DNA of 18,636 bases. It comes from Acidaminobacter sp. GTDB lineage: Bacteria; Bacillota_A; Clostridia; Peptostreptococcales; Acidaminobacteraceae. The translations under genes were made by a program, and so were the position numbers. How positions within the stretch are numbered: position 1 is the first letter of the stretch; every line of letters begins with the position of its first letter. Below the pieces are notes generated by a model. The model saw nothing but the letters and a program-made list of their open reading frames with translations. It did not search any database and was not told where the DNA came from. The stretch covers positions 1-18,636 of the forward strand of contig WXFH01000055.1 in assembly GCA_009881125.1 (NCBI GenBank), in the 5' to 3' direction. This document shows positions 6,946 through 15,370 of this stretch, in pieces.

Positions 6946-7500
6946 TTATGCTCTTAGTGCCTTGACAAATGCCGCACCGCGCTCGAGTGCCTCTTTATTG
7001 AGCGGTACCAAATGGGCTTTGCTTTCCCCGAAAACCTTTTTAAAGGCCTCAAGAATGCTGCCTGTATCAACGGGCTTCGCCAATTCAAGATAAGCGCCCA
7101 GCATCACCATGTTGGCAATTCGAGGATTTCCCAGCTCGTTGGCAATTTCGTTGGCTGGTATATAGTAGGCGCTAACGTCTTCACGCTTGACTTTCTTGGT
7201 GATCAGAGAACTATTTACCAGGATCATGCCGCCTGCTTCAACATGGCTCTCAAATTTGTCGAGGGAAGGTAAATTCATGACTATTGCGGCGGTGGCGTCA
7301 TTGGTTATAACCGGTGAACCAATCATTTGCTCGGAAACAATCACATTGCAGTTCGCAGTTCCACCCCGCATTTCCGGACCGTAAGAAGGAAGCCAGGAGA
7401 CCTCCTTATTTTCCAGCATGCCCGCATAAGTCATAAGCTGGCCCATGGACATGACGCCCTGTCCTCCGAAACCTGCGCAGATTACTTTCTCATTAATCAT
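6946..7500 (-). CDS. 2-oxoacid:ferredoxin oxidoreductase, gamma subunit (VOR type)
   Basis: 184 residues from the ATG at 7500. It is the gamma domain of the pyruvate/ketoisovalerate ferredoxin oxidoreductase family: GFGGQGV at residues 10-16, WLPSYGPEMRGG (about 38-49) and an alpha/beta fold of the expected length. In the complex it helps shape the CoA-binding and subunit interface. The frame is open 12 codons upstream, but that part overlaps the beta gene. The ATG is favoured because it starts one base after the beta stop (TAG-G-ATG) with GAGGAGG a little upstream, a standard coupled start. It is the last gene of the operon. Confidence 0.93.
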   Translation of the reverse strand: MINEKVICAGFGGQGVMSMGQLMTYAGMLENKEVSWLPSYGPEMRGGTANCNVIVSEQMIGSPVITNDATAAIVMNLPSLDKFESHVEAGGMILVNSSLITKKVKREDVSAYYIPANEIANELGNPRIANMVMLGAYLELAKPVDTGSILEAFKKVFGESKAHLVPLNKEALERGAAFVKALRA

Positions 7501-7501
7501 C

Positions 7502-8248
7502 CTACTTTGCCTCCTCTGGTTTTCTGAAGTTGCCAAGCGGATAGTACGGAATCATGTTCGCCTGGAGCCATGCAAGGGAATCCACTGGTGTCATTCCCCA
7601 GTTCGTAGGGCAAGTTGACAGGACCTCAACAATCGAGAACCCCTTACCTTCAATTTGACACTTGAAGGCCTCGAGGATCGCTTTTTTAGCCTTTCTGACA
7701 TTGGCAGGCGTATCCACAGAAACGCGCTCGACGAACGCAGCCCCCGGAATTGTCGCCATCATTTCAGCAACCTTGAGCGGAAATCCGCAGGTTTCAGCAT
7801 CTCTGCCGTAAGGTGACGTGGTGGATTTTTGCCCGACCAGCGTTGTCGGTGCCATTTGTCCGCCTGTCATGCCATAAATAGCGTTGTTGACAAAGATCGT
7901 GGTGATCTTTTCCCCGCGGTGCGCCGCGTGAATGATCTCCGCTGTGCCGATGGAAGCCAAATCCCCATCCCCTTGGTAAGTCCATACGACATTTTTAGGG
8001 TGAACGCGTTTTACCCCGGTCGCGACCGCAGGCGCCCTGCCGTGGGAAGCCTGGTGCATATCGCAGTTGAAATAATCATAGGCAAGCGCAGAACAGCCGA
8101 CCGGGCAAACCCCAATCGAGTCATCGAGAACGCCAAGCTCTTCAAGGGCTTCAGCGACAAGTCTGTGAATTATCCCATGGGTACATCCCGGACAGTAATG
8201 AGTCTGAACGTCTGTTAAACCACGCGTCTTCTGAAATACAACCGCCAT
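7502..8248 (-). CDS. 2-oxoacid:ferredoxin oxidoreductase, beta (TPP-binding) subunit
   Basis: 248 residues. The thiamine-diphosphate motif is clear: GDGD at 93-96 followed about 25 residues later by VNNAIYGMTGGQ (120-131). YCPGCTHG (18-25) and CPVGC (48-52) supply the conserved cysteines of this subunit family. Together with the alpha subunit it decarboxylates a 2-oxoacid and transfers electrons to ferredoxin, forming an acyl-CoA. The start codon overlaps the alpha stop codon by one base (TAATG), with GGAGGTG just upstream, so translation is coupled. Sequence alone does not separate valine-type from 2-oxoglutarate-type beta subunits; the neighbouring phosphotransacylase and kinases favour branched-chain substrates. 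Confidence 0.94.
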   Translation of the reverse strand: MAVVFQKTRGLTDVQTHYCPGCTHGIIHRLVAEALEELGVLDDSIGVCPVGCSALAYDYFNCDMHQASHGRAPAVATGVKRVHPKNVVWTYQGDGDLASIGTAEIIHAAHRGEKITTIFVNNAIYGMTGGQMAPTTLVGQKSTTSPYGRDAETCGFPLKVAEMMATIPGAAFVERVSVDTPANVRKAKKAILEAFKCQIEGKGFSIVEVLSTCPTNWGMTPVDSLAWLQANMIPYYPLGNFRKPEEAK

Positions 8249-9312
8249 TACTTGACACCTCCAAGCATTTCCTTGATCTTGTCTGCTATTGCATCCGGTT
8301 CAGGAATCATACCGCCAGATCTGCCATAGAATTCTACCGGAAGTCTGCAGCTGGTTGCCAGCTTCACGTCATCAATCATCTGTCCCATTGACATTTCTAC
8401 AACCAGCAAACCTTTACAGGCTTCAGGCAATGTCTCAAATGCGCGATCCGGAAACGGCCACAGGGTTTGAGGCCGGATCAGGCCTACTTCAATCCCTTCT
8501 TTTTTAAGAGACTCAATAGCATTCTTGGCTATGCGGGAGGTTGTACCATAGGCGACAATGACAACTTGTGCATTGTCCATGTTGTACAGTTCAGCACGCG
8601 CCTCGTTTTCCTTGATAGCTTTATATTTTGCCTGAAGTTTCACATTGTGGTCTTCGAGCTTGGCTGGGTCAAGGAACAGGGAGTTGATAATATTAGGTCC
8701 ACGCTTCCCTTTTGTACCGTCCGTCGCCCAGGTTTTTTCAGCGAGTTCGTATTTAGACACATACGGTTTAAATTCGACAGGCTCCATCATTTGACCAATC
8801 ATACCGTCGCCCACAACCAATACCGGATTCCTGTAGTAATCCGCAGCATCGAAGGCCTCCTGAACCATATCTACCATTTCCTGAAGGTTTGCCGGAGCGT
8901 ACACCAACAGCTTATAATCACCGTTGCCGCCGCCGCGTGTCGACTGGTTGTAATCCGACTGAGCCGGCTGGATGCCGCCGAGACCAGGACCGCCGCGCAT
9001 GATGTTGACTATGACGCAAGGCAGCTCCGCACCGGCGATATATGTAATCCCCTCTTGCTTCAGCGCGATGCCAGGAGATGAAGATGACGTCATAACCCTT
9101 GCGCCCGCGCCGGAAGCCCCATATACCATATTGATAGCCGCAACTTCACTTTCAGCTTGAACAAAAACTCCGCCAACCTTTGGCAGTTCTCTGGACATAT
9201 ATTCAGGCACTTCATTCTGCGGTGTGATCGGATAACCGAAGAAATATCTGCAGCCCGCATTTATAGCCGCCGCTCCGATTGCTTCGTTGCCCTTCATCAA
9301 AACTTTTGCCAT
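8248..9312 (-). CDS. vorB: 2-oxoacid:ferredoxin oxidoreductase, alpha subunit (3-methyl-2-oxobutanoate type)
   Basis: 354 residues. FFGYPITPQNE (24-34), VQAESEVAAINM (51-62), TSSSSPGIALKQEG (75-88) and RGGPGLGGIQPAQSD match the alpha subunit of the VOR branch as I know it (often annotated VorB; subunit letters differ between organisms). This subunit binds the 2-oxoacid substrate with the TPP subunit. VOR enzymes oxidise the 2-oxoacids of valine, leucine and isoleucine to isobutyryl-, isovaleryl- and 2-methylbutyryl-CoA. The ATG at 9312 has AAGGAGGG seven bases upstream. The operon has the four-subunit delta-alpha-beta-gamma order. Substrate choice is inferred from similarity and neighbours. 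Confidence 0.92.
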   Translation of the reverse strand: MAKVLMKGNEAIGAAAINAGCRYFFGYPITPQNEVPEYMSRELPKVGGVFVQAESEVAAINMVYGASGAGARVMTSSSSPGIALKQEGITYIAGAELPCVIVNIMRGGPGLGGIQPAQSDYNQSTRGGGNGDYKLLVYAPANLQEMVDMVQEAFDAADYYRNPVLVVGDGMIGQMMEPVEFKPYVSKYELAEKTWATDGTKGKRGPNIINSLFLDPAKLEDHNVKLQAKYKAIKENEARAELYNMDNAQVVIVAYGTTSRIAKNAIESLKKEGIEVGLIRPQTLWPFPDRAFETLPEACKGLLVVEMSMGQMIDDVKLATSCRLPVEFYGRSGGMIPEPDAIADKIKEMLGGVK

Positions 9313-9333
9313 GATGGATCCCTCCTTGGTAGA

Positions 9334-9561
9334 TTAGACCATTTCCCTCTCAACAGTTATGACCAGATCCGGACAGATCGTTGCGCAATTCGCGCACCCT
9401 ATACACTTATCCATTTCAGCCACAGATGCCGGATAATAGCCCTTGACGTTGATTCTGGTTCGATCAAGTGCAATGATTTTGACAGGACAGACTTCAACAC
9501 ACAATCCACAGCCTTTGCAGATATTTTCGTTGAACTCTACGTGTCCTTTAGCTTTTGCCAC
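9334..9561 (-). CDS. 2 x [4Fe-4S] ferredoxin, delta subunit of the oxidoreductase
   Basis: 75 residues with two complete CxxCxxCxxxCP motifs: Cys15, 18, 21, 25 (CKGCGLCVEVCP) and Cys53, 56, 59, 63 (CIGCANCATICP). It should carry two [4Fe-4S] clusters that take electrons from the TPP centre and pass them to free ferredoxin. Translation starts at GTG (9559-9561) with a strong GAGGAGG (9569-9575) seven bases upstream. It lies 21 bases before the alpha gene and 47 bases after the ATPase gene. Confidence 0.94.
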   Translation of the reverse strand: MAKAKGHVEFNENICKGCGLCVEVCPVKIIALDRTRINVKGYYPASVAEMDKCIGCANCATICPDLVITVEREMV

Positions 9562-9608
9562 GCTGATTCCTCCTCGTTATCCTGTTCCATTTGGCCTGCA
9601 TAATTGGC

Positions 9609-10346
9609 CTACATCCATGCTTCTCTCATATATAACTCAAGCGGTATGATGGTGCCCGCCAAAGACTTTGGCAGCTGCTCTGCCACTGTTGCTATTGCGC
9701 TGACGTATCGAATTGGCAGTCCGGTAAACGCTGAAACCTCCATGACCAGTTCCTGACCATACATCACATCCTGAACAGTCGTTTCCCTCAACATGTGCGT
9801 ATTGTTGATGAGTCCGGTGACTTTTGCGCCGATGGTCGCTTCAATCCCACGAATATGGTCCATGACACCTTGAAGATCTTTCGTCTGTTCGCGATTTCTA
9901 TTGATAACACAATACATGTCGTATTGTCCTGGTTTTAAGTGATGCCTGAATTGCGCGACCGCTCTCGCTCCAATCGCATCCCCTCCGACATCCAGCACCA
10001 CATGCGTGCTTAAATTTTCAAGGGGTGCGAAAATCTCAGCTGAAATCATTGGGATATCAATATTCGCGTTGTGTCCCCTCGAGCTGCTTATTACATGGAT
10101 CCCATGCTTCTCCAGCATTTCTGCTTTCTCTCTGGACCTGAAGTAAGGATTGACTATGTCGAGATCTGCCAGCGATGTCTTCAATCCGGCTTGGGACATT
10201 GCCAGAGCATAATTAACCGAGAACTCCGTTTTGCCGCTTCCATAATGGCCAATAATGACCCGGATTCTGTGATCCGCCAGTAGAGCATTCTGCAATTCTG
10301 TCACATCCTTCACGTTAAAGGTATTGCTTTGGCTCTTCTTCTCCAT
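9609..10346 (-). CDS. Uncharacterised P-loop ATPase (CobQ/MinD/ParA-like fold)
   Basis: 245 residues. Walker A is GHYGSGKT (33-40), a plain P-loop without the extra lysine of the MinD/ParA 'deviant' motif. [13 protein letters not shown] (61-73) resembles the switch region of SIMIBI-class NTPases, and [13 protein letters not shown] (116-128) looks like Walker B followed by a GGD. NNT at 181-183 may be in the base-recognition region. No membrane segments or cysteine cluster. The start codon lies inside the upstream kinase gene (32-base overlap), so it is translationally coupled to the pathway. I do not know its function; cofactor or cluster handling for the oxidoreductase, or regulation, are guesses from context. 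It is the only gene of the operon without an assignable catalytic step. Confidence 0.8.
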   Translation of the reverse strand: MEKKSQSNTFNVKDVTELQNALLADHRIRVIIGHYGSGKTEFSVNYALAMSQAGLKTSLADLDIVNPYFRSREKAEMLEKHGIHVISSSRGHNANIDIPMISAEIFAPLENLSTHVVLDVGGDAIGARAVAQFRHHLKPGQYDMYCVINRNREQTKDLQGVMDHIRGIEATIGAKVTGLINNTHMLRETTVQDVMYGQELVMEVSAFTGLPIRYVSAIATVAEQLPKSLAGTIIPLELYMREAWM

Positions 10347-11388
10347 TCAGAATCCTCAGGGCGCCTTCTACAAGGGCCGTCATTTCGTCTTCTCCAGGAT
10401 ATTTCTTGACCGGTGCTATGAATTGAACTCTCTTTTCGATCCAATTGACAAACCTTTTATCATAGGCTATTCCACCAGTGATGAGAATCGCATCTACCTC
10501 ACCCTTCAGAACCGCTGCGCAGCTTCCAATTTCCTTGGCCACCTGATAGGCCATAGCCTGATAAATCAGTTCTGCCTCCTGATCACCTGCGTCAATGCGT
10601 TCAGAGACTTCCTTTGCATTATTGGTTCCCAGGTAAGCAACCAGACCACCATTACCTGTGATTCTTTTCTTAATTTCACTCTGAGTCATTTTTCCTGAAA
10701 AACAGAGCTTAATCAAGTCTCCAACCGGAAGACTGCCGGATCTTTCAGGCGAAAACGGTCCTTCTCCATCCAAGGCATTATTCACATCTATGACACGGCC
10801 CTGTTTGTGGGCACCTACCGAAATCCCTCCGCCAAGGTGCGCGACAATCAGGTTGAGGGAATGGTAGTCACGGCCCATTTCCTTTGCCGCCCTGCGTGCA
10901 ACGGCTTTTTGATTGAGCGCATGGAAGATTGAAATCCGCTTAATTTCTGGGATGCCGGAAATTCGTGCAATCTCATCAAGCTCATCTACCACGACTGGAT
11001 CTACAATAAAAGACGGTATGTTGAGCTTAGATGCAATTTCATATGCCAAAACTCCGCCAAGATTTGAGGCATGCTCACCCAGGACGCCCTGCTTTAGATC
11101 CTGCAGCATGTTGTCCGACACGAGGTAAGTGCCGCCTTCAATTGGCTTCAACAGCCCGCCGCGGCCGACGACTGCACTCAGCTTCGTTAAATTGATTTCC
11201 TTTTCATTTAATACGTTGAGAATGACATTTTTTCTGAATTCATATTGGTCAAAAATGTGCGCATATTTTGATATTTCTTCATTGGAATGTCGAAGTGTCG
11301 TTTCAAATAAACACTTTTCATTTTCAAAGATGGCGATCTTTGTAGAAGTTGAACCCGGATTGATTGCTAAGACTCTATAAGTTGACAT
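10315..11388 (-). CDS. buk: Butyrate kinase family protein, second copy
   Basis: 357 residues from the ATG at 11388, the usual length for butyrate/branched-chain fatty acid kinases of the acetate-kinase (ASKHA) superfamily. [14 protein letters not shown] at the N-terminus is the phosphate-1 loop; [13 protein letters not shown] is phosphate-2; ITGGIAY is the adenosine-binding stretch; [14 protein letters not shown] is conserved. It makes ATP and a short acid from acyl-phosphate. AGGTGA (11393-11398) precedes the ATG, which lies 10 bases after the ptb stop. The codon one position upstream (TTG, 11391) is an unlikely start. It is clearly paralogous to the kinase at 12305-13387 but not a recent duplicate. 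The exact acid cannot be told from sequence. Confidence 0.93.
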   Translation of the reverse strand: MSTYRVLAINPGSTSTKIAIFENEKCLFETTLRHSNEEISKYAHIFDQYEFRKNVILNVLNEKEINLTKLSAVVGRGGLLKPIEGGTYLVSDNMLQDLKQGVLGEHASNLGGVLAYEIASKLNIPSFIVDPVVVDELDEIARISGIPEIKRISIFHALNQKAVARRAAKEMGRDYHSLNLIVAHLGGGISVGAHKQGRVIDVNNALDGEGPFSPERSGSLPVGDLIKLCFSGKMTQSEIKKRITGNGGLVAYLGTNNAKEVSERIDAGDQEAELIYQAMAYQVAKEIGSCAAVLKGEVDAILITGGIAYDKRFVNWIEKRVQFIAPVKKYPGEDEMTALVEGALRILNGEEEPKQYL

Positions 11389-11398
11389 CAAATCACCT

Positions 11399-12304
11399 CT
11401 ATTTCAAAGCTGCCATCAACACACCCAGTGCGATGGAGTTTAATTTCGAATCATCATCATCCGCACGGGAAGTTAATACAACCGGAGCTTTTGCGCCTAC
11501 AATGATACCGGCACTTCTTGCCCCTGCCAGGAAAGTGAGTGCTTTATACAAGACATTACCGGCTTCAATGGTCGGACACATCAAAATGTCGACTTTGCCA
11601 CCCATTGGATCCTTGATGCCTTTGATCCTTGCAGCTTCCTCAGAAACCGCATTGTCAAGGGCGAACGGACCGCCTACTTTACAGCCTTTAATGATGCCCT
11701 CTTGATTCATTCTGACCAGTTCAGCCGCATCTACCGTCGCAGGCATTTTGTCATTGACCTTTTCTTTGGCGCAAATCACACCGACATTTGGGAGCTCGAT
11801 GTCCAGCGCTCTCGCAACATCTAATGAGTTTTCTATAATCATGCGCTTTGTCTCAACATCCGGCGCAATATTCATTGCGGCGTCGGTCACAAACAAAAGT
11901 CTTGGGAAATTTGGAACATCAAATACAGCTATATGGCTCAAAGCGTTACCGGTTCTAAGACCGACTTCTTTGTTCAAAACGGCTTTCAATATTATGGCGG
12001 TGTCCACCAGACCCTTCATGACAAGGTGAGCCTTACCGCTTGATACCAGCTCTACCGCTCTCAAAGAAGCTTCCGCCAAATCCTGAATGTCTTCAATCAG
12101 ATAATGTTTTAAATCTATGTTTTGTCGGCTGGCTATGGCTTCAATTTCTGATTTGTTTCCTACGAGGATTGCCTCAGCGATTCCTGCTTTTCTGGCATTT
12201 TCTACCGCCAGCAATACATCCTCATCCTGAGCACAGGCAACTGCCAAAGTTTTTGGTCCTCTCAGCTTCGCAGCCTCTATAACTTCATCAAAGTTTTTAA
12301 TCAC
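11399..12304 (-). CDS. ptb: Phosphate butyryltransferase family protein
   Basis: 301 residues, the normal length for phosphotransbutyrylase. It begins [28 protein letters not shown] and includes [29 protein letters not shown] and [18 protein letters not shown], all typical of the Ptb/Pta fold. It converts acyl-CoA and phosphate to acyl-phosphate and CoA, the step between the oxidoreductase and the kinases. Translation begins at GTG (12302-12304), which directly abuts the TAG of the upstream kinase (TAGGTG), with GAGGTGA nearby; coupling is tight. Genes for one Ptb flanked by two kinases suggest it handles several acyl groups. Confidence 0.94.
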   Translation of the reverse strand: MIKNFDEVIEAAKLRGPKTLAVACAQDEDVLLAVENARKAGIAEAILVGNKSEIEAIASRQNIDLKHYLIEDIQDLAEASLRAVELVSSGKAHLVMKGLVDTAIILKAVLNKEVGLRTGNALSHIAVFDVPNFPRLLFVTDAAMNIAPDVETKRMIIENSLDVARALDIELPNVGVICAKEKVNDKMPATVDAAELVRMNQEGIIKGCKVGGPFALDNAVSEEAARIKGIKDPMGGKVDILMCPTIEAGNVLYKALTFLAGARSAGIIVGAKAPVVLTSRADDDDSKLNSIALGVLMAALK

Positions 12305-13387
12305 CTAGTTCACCTCGTTTTCATATATTTTCGCTGTCTCAACTTCATTCAAAACTCTGAGTGCACTTTCATTTAAGGCTGTCATTTCGTCCTCGCCCGG
12401 CTTGATGACGACAGGCGCTATAAATCCCACGTGGGAAGCGATTAAGTCTGTCAGGTACTTAGAATACGCCACACCGCCCGTTAATAGGATTGCGTCCACA
12501 CGTCCTTCAAGAACTGCGGCCATGGCGCCAATTTCTTTCGCGATTTGATATCCCATGGCATCAAAAATCAGTTTCGCCTGAAGATCACCAGCCTCAATAC
12601 GCTTCATGACCTCGCGGGCATCATTGGTACCCAGATAACCTACCAGTCCGCCTTTATTGTTGATCTTAGTTTTCAATTCCTTTTCTGTATAGGCGCCTGA
12701 GAAACACATTTTAACTACATCCCCAACCGGCAGGGTGCCTGCCCTCTCGGGTGAAAAAGGCCCCATTTCATTAGCATTGTTAACATCTACAATTTTACCC
12801 TTTATCATAGGCGCAACTGAAATGCCACCGCCAATGTGAGCCACAATCAAGTTCATGTCTTTTAGGTCCTTCTCCTGCTCTTTCTCATATCGATGCGCAG
12901 TAGCCTTAATATTCAAAGCATGAACCAACGACTTGCGTTTAATTTCAGGAATTCCTGATATACGGGCTACTTCATCAAATTCATCTACAGCGACCGGATC
13001 CGCAATATAGGCCTTAACGCCTGCCTTCTTCGCTATCAGGTCTGCAATCAGACCTCCAAGATTCGACGCATGCTGTCCTTGAATTCCAATTTTGAGATCT
13101 TCCATCATAGCATCCGTGACTTCATAGATACCGCTTGGCATAGGCTTAAGCAAACCGCCGCGGCCAATGACTGCTTTAAGGGTGTTCAGACTGTAACCCG
13201 AGTTCTGATACCAGGAAAGTATTAACTCCGTCCTAAAATCAAACTGATCTGCAATATGTTCGTATTTTGACAACGCCTCAGCTGAGTGAGTCAAATTCTC
13301 TTGAATGATCAAATCATTCTCTCTAAAAACGGCAACTTTTGTCGAAGTAGATCCCGGATTAATTACCAATACGAATTCTTTTGTCAA
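12305..13387 (-). CDS. buk: Butyrate kinase family protein, first copy
   Basis: 360 residues from a TTG start at 13387. Motifs follow the family: [15 protein letters not shown] (phosphate-1), VAHIGGGISVAPM (phosphate-2), FSPERAGTLPVGD and LLTGGVAYSKYL (adenosine). The frame is open upstream to 13441, but GGGAGG (13396-13401) lies eight bases before the TTG, and the predicted transcription start (about 13414) is downstream of the longer start, so the short form is chosen. It is the promoter-proximal gene of the operon. With Ptb it yields ATP from acyl-CoA made by the oxidoreductase. Compared with the second copy it differs across the middle, which may reflect different acid preference (inference). 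Confidence 0.92.
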   Translation of the reverse strand: MTKEFVLVINPGSTSTKVAVFRENDLIIQENLTHSAEALSKYEHIADQFDFRTELILSWYQNSGYSLNTLKAVIGRGGLLKPMPSGIYEVTDAMMEDLKIGIQGQHASNLGGLIADLIAKKAGVKAYIADPVAVDEFDEVARISGIPEIKRKSLVHALNIKATAHRYEKEQEKDLKDMNLIVAHIGGGISVAPMIKGKIVDVNNANEMGPFSPERAGTLPVGDVVKMCFSGAYTEKELKTKINNKGGLVGYLGTNDAREVMKRIEAGDLQAKLIFDAMGYQIAKEIGAMAAVLEGRVDAILLTGGVAYSKYLTDLIASHVGFIAPVVIKPGEDEMTALNESALRVLNEVETAKIYENEVN

Positions 13388-13424
13388 ACGCAGTACCTCC
13401 CTTTTGGCATACACATATACAATA

Positions 13425-13441
13425 CGCAATTCCCATGCCAA
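13425..13441 (-). promoter_or_regulatory. Sigma-54 (-24/-12) promoter of the fermentation operon
   Basis: The minus strand reads TTGGCATGGGAATTGCG, matching the consensus TGGCAC-N5-TTGC with the invariant GG (13439-13438) and GC (13427-13426) at the correct spacing. The predicted transcription start is near 13414, 26 bases before the TTG start of the first kinase. A sigma-54 activator gene lies immediately upstream. Confidence 0.9.
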
Positions 13442-13497
13442 AAATTTAAAAAAACCAGAGAAACCATACTTTTGAAAGTATTGGTATCACTGGTTTT
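13441..13497 (-). terminator. Terminator of the cdaA-cdaR-activator transcript
   Basis: On the minus strand AAAACCAG (13490-13497) pairs with CTGGTTTT (13451-13458). An inner stem pairs ACC-ATACTTT with AAAGTAT-GGT, and T7 then AAATTTT follows. It ends the activator transcript just upstream of the sigma-54 promoter; its T run touches the -24 element. Confidence 0.85.
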
Positions 13498-13539
13498 CAG
13501 TCATTCTTTCAGTCGCATTCCTGCTCATTAAATCCACTT

Positions 13540-13553
13540 TGCAATTTCACGCA
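13540..13553. promoter_or_regulatory. Putative activator site 1 (promoter-proximal)
   Basis: Plus strand TGCAATTTCACGCA, an imperfect 14-bp inverted repeat related to the two sites further upstream. Its centre is about 132 bp upstream of the predicted transcription start, normal for a sigma-54 enhancer. Confidence 0.6.
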
Positions 13554-13563
13554 AAAATTAGCA

Positions 13564-13577
13564 CGCAATAAATTGCA
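13564..13577. promoter_or_regulatory. Putative activator site 2
   Basis: Plus strand CGCAATAAATTGCA, a 14-bp inverted repeat with one mismatched end. Centre 24 bp from site 1 and about 156 bp upstream of the predicted start. Confidence 0.68.
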
Positions 13578-13591
13578 CTAATTGCTTTTTT

Positions 13592-13607
13592 GTGCAATTC
13601 ATTGCAC
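13592..13607. promoter_or_regulatory. Putative activator site 3 (best palindrome)
   Basis: GTGCAATTCATTGCAC is an inverted repeat of GTGCAAT around two central bases. Centre 29 bp from site 2 and about 185 bp upstream of the predicted start. It ends six bases before the activator stop codon. Confidence 0.7.
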
Positions 13608-13612
13608 TGACT

Positions 13613-15370
13613 TCAATCTGCTCGCGTTGCAACTTTGCTTTGAAGCTGATATTTTTGGATCTTGTAATAAAGAGTTCTTAATGATATCTCCAATAGTCTG
13701 GCTGTGTGCTCACGATTGCCTCCGGTTGCCACGAGTGCTTCCGCGATCGCTTGCTTCTCTGCCTTTTCCACAACATCTGACAATCTGACCGCTCGAAAAT
13801 CAGGCGCGTCCTGAAGTTCTTCCACTGCAGCCGGATGAACATCCGGGCCGGAAAACTCAAGATTTGGCAAATGTCGCTTCAAAATTACAGTCTCTGTAAT
13901 TTTCATATTAATCAATGCACGACCTATGAAATTCTCAAGTTCACGCACATTCCCCGGCCAATCATAATCCAGCATCACTTTAATGGCCTCATCAGACAGA
14001 TCACTGACATTTCTGCCAAACTCCTGATTATACTTCACTATGAAAAATTCAGCCAGCTCTCTCACGTCTTCTTTATGATCCTTCAAAGGAGGGATTGAAA
14101 TTGGAAATACATGAATCCTGTAATATAAATCTTTCCTGAATCGCCCTTGCTCCACTGCCTTCTCCAAATCAAGGTTAGTTGCTGAAATAACTCTGACATT
14201 AATTGGAATGGCCTTAGTCCCACCAACACGCACAATTTCTTTTTCCTGAAGGACCCGCAGCAGCTTTGTCTGCATGTTCAGGCTTATTTCACCTATTTCA
14301 TCTAGAAATAGAGTCCCACCATGTGCACGTTCAAACAGACCTTTCTTTCCGCCTTTGCTTGCGCCTGTGAATGCGCCCTCATCATAGCCAAATAATTCGC
14401 TCTCTAAGATTGTTTCACTTATTGCAGCACAATTCACCCTCACAAATTGCGAATACCTTCGGTCACTCGCATTATGAATAGCGTGGGCAAACAATTCTTT
14501 ACCTGTACCACTCTCACCCCGCAGAACAACAGTCGCAGGTGTAACAGCTGCGAGCTTCGCTTTTTCTATAGCGTTCAGAATCGTACTATGCTTTCCCTTA
14601 ATATCAGAAAAAGTGTATTTAGCTTCCAGATTCCGTATGAGTTGCTTTGCTTGGTCGAGTTCTAATATAAGCTTGTTTATTTCTGACAGGTCATGAATCA
14701 CTGCAACACTGCCGCGAAGTGCGTCCCCTACCATAATTGGCGCAGCTTCAACCAAAACCTCTTTTCGGTTGACTCCCACTTTCAGTCGGGCGCCTTTCAC
14801 CGCTTTGCCTGTTGCCAATACTTTTAAATGCACACTTTCGCCCTCACTGAAGTCGACTGTGCACATTTTTCCAATGACATCTTTACTCGTGTAACCTGTA
14901 ATATGCGTGTAAGCCGGATTAATCATGACGCCAATGCCATTTTGATCCACCACCGAAATGGCATCTTGAGTTGAATTGAAGATCGCTTCAAGCATCCCTC
15001 GGATTTCTTTCAGATTCGTAATCTCTTCGGCCAATTCTTGAACTTCAGTAATATCCCTGAAAACTGCAATTGCTCCAACGACCTCTCCATGTTCATTCAT
15101 CACCGGCATTCGATTAGTAACGATTGTGATTTCGCCTAGCGGCTGCTTCTGATTCAACTCGCTGAGCCCCGTTTTGAGAATCCAGGGTAAACGTGTATTC
15201 TCAATAATTTCATCAACCGGCTTTCCAATGGCACTTAAAGGGTTCTTTTGAGTCAGCAAGCCGGCCGCTTTATTGAATAATGTAATTCTGCCCACTCTAT
15301 CTACCGCAATCATGGCATCGTGAGTGGAGTCGAGTATCATTTCAATTTCACGTTCCATGATTTCGTTCAT
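13613..15370 (-). CDS. Sigma-54-dependent transcriptional activator, PAS-PAS-AAA+-Fis
   Basis: 585 residues from the ATG at 15370. Two PAS-like sensor domains (about 8-105 and 127-230), a short coiled linker (about 230-250), then the AAA+ domain: Walker A GESGTGKE (285-292), GAFTGA (332-337, contact to sigma-54), Walker B GGTLFLDE (351-358), FRKDLYYRIHVF (411-422) and WPGNVRELEN (471-480). A Fis-type helix-turn-helix (about 552-574, NREHTARLLEISLRTLYYK) ends it. No response-regulator receiver domain, so control is probably by a ligand or redox signal at the PAS domains. The ATG overlaps the cdaR stop (TGATG). GGAGG is only two bases before it, so the in-frame ATG at 15358, 14 bases away, is also possible. 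It most likely activates the sigma-54 promoter downstream, as BkdR does in Bacillus. Confidence 0.93.
   Translation of the reverse strand: MNEIMEREIEMILDSTHDAMIAVDRVGRITLFNKAAGLLTQKNPLSAIGKPVDEIIENTRLPWILKTGLSELNQKQPLGEITIVTNRMPVMNEHGEVVGAIAVFRDITEVQELAEEITNLKEIRGMLEAIFNSTQDAISVVDQNGIGVMINPAYTHITGYTSKDVIGKMCTVDFSEGESVHLKVLATGKAVKGARLKVGVNRKEVLVEAAPIMVGDALRGSVAVIHDLSEINKLILELDQAKQLIRNLEAKYTFSDIKGKHSTILNAIEKAKLAAVTPATVVLRGESGTGKELFAHAIHNASDRRYSQFVRVNCAAISETILESELFGYDEGAFTGASKGGKKGLFERAHGGTLFLDEIGEISLNMQTKLLRVLQEKEIVRVGGTKAIPINVRVISATNLDLEKAVEQGRFRKDLYYRIHVFPISIPPLKDHKEDVRELAEFFIVKYNQEFGRNVSDLSDEAIKVMLDYDWPGNVRELENFIGRALINMKITETVILKRHLPNLEFSGPDVHPAAVEELQDAPDFRAVRLSDVVEKAEKQAIAEALVATGGNREHTARLLEISLRTLYYKIQKYQLQSKVATRAD

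Noticed and set aside
8467..9081. 204-codon plus-strand open frame opposite the alpha subunit gene
   Set aside because: It mirrors a strongly supported conserved gene, has no ribosome binding site and no recognisable domain.
13388..13441. Longer start for the first kinase
   Set aside because: It would place translation start within the sigma-54 promoter, upstream of the predicted transcription start.
13540..13607. CRISPR-like or iteron interpretation of the three repeats
   Set aside because: Repeats are short palindromes at 24 and 29 bp spacing without unique spacers or replication genes; the sigma-54 context explains them better.
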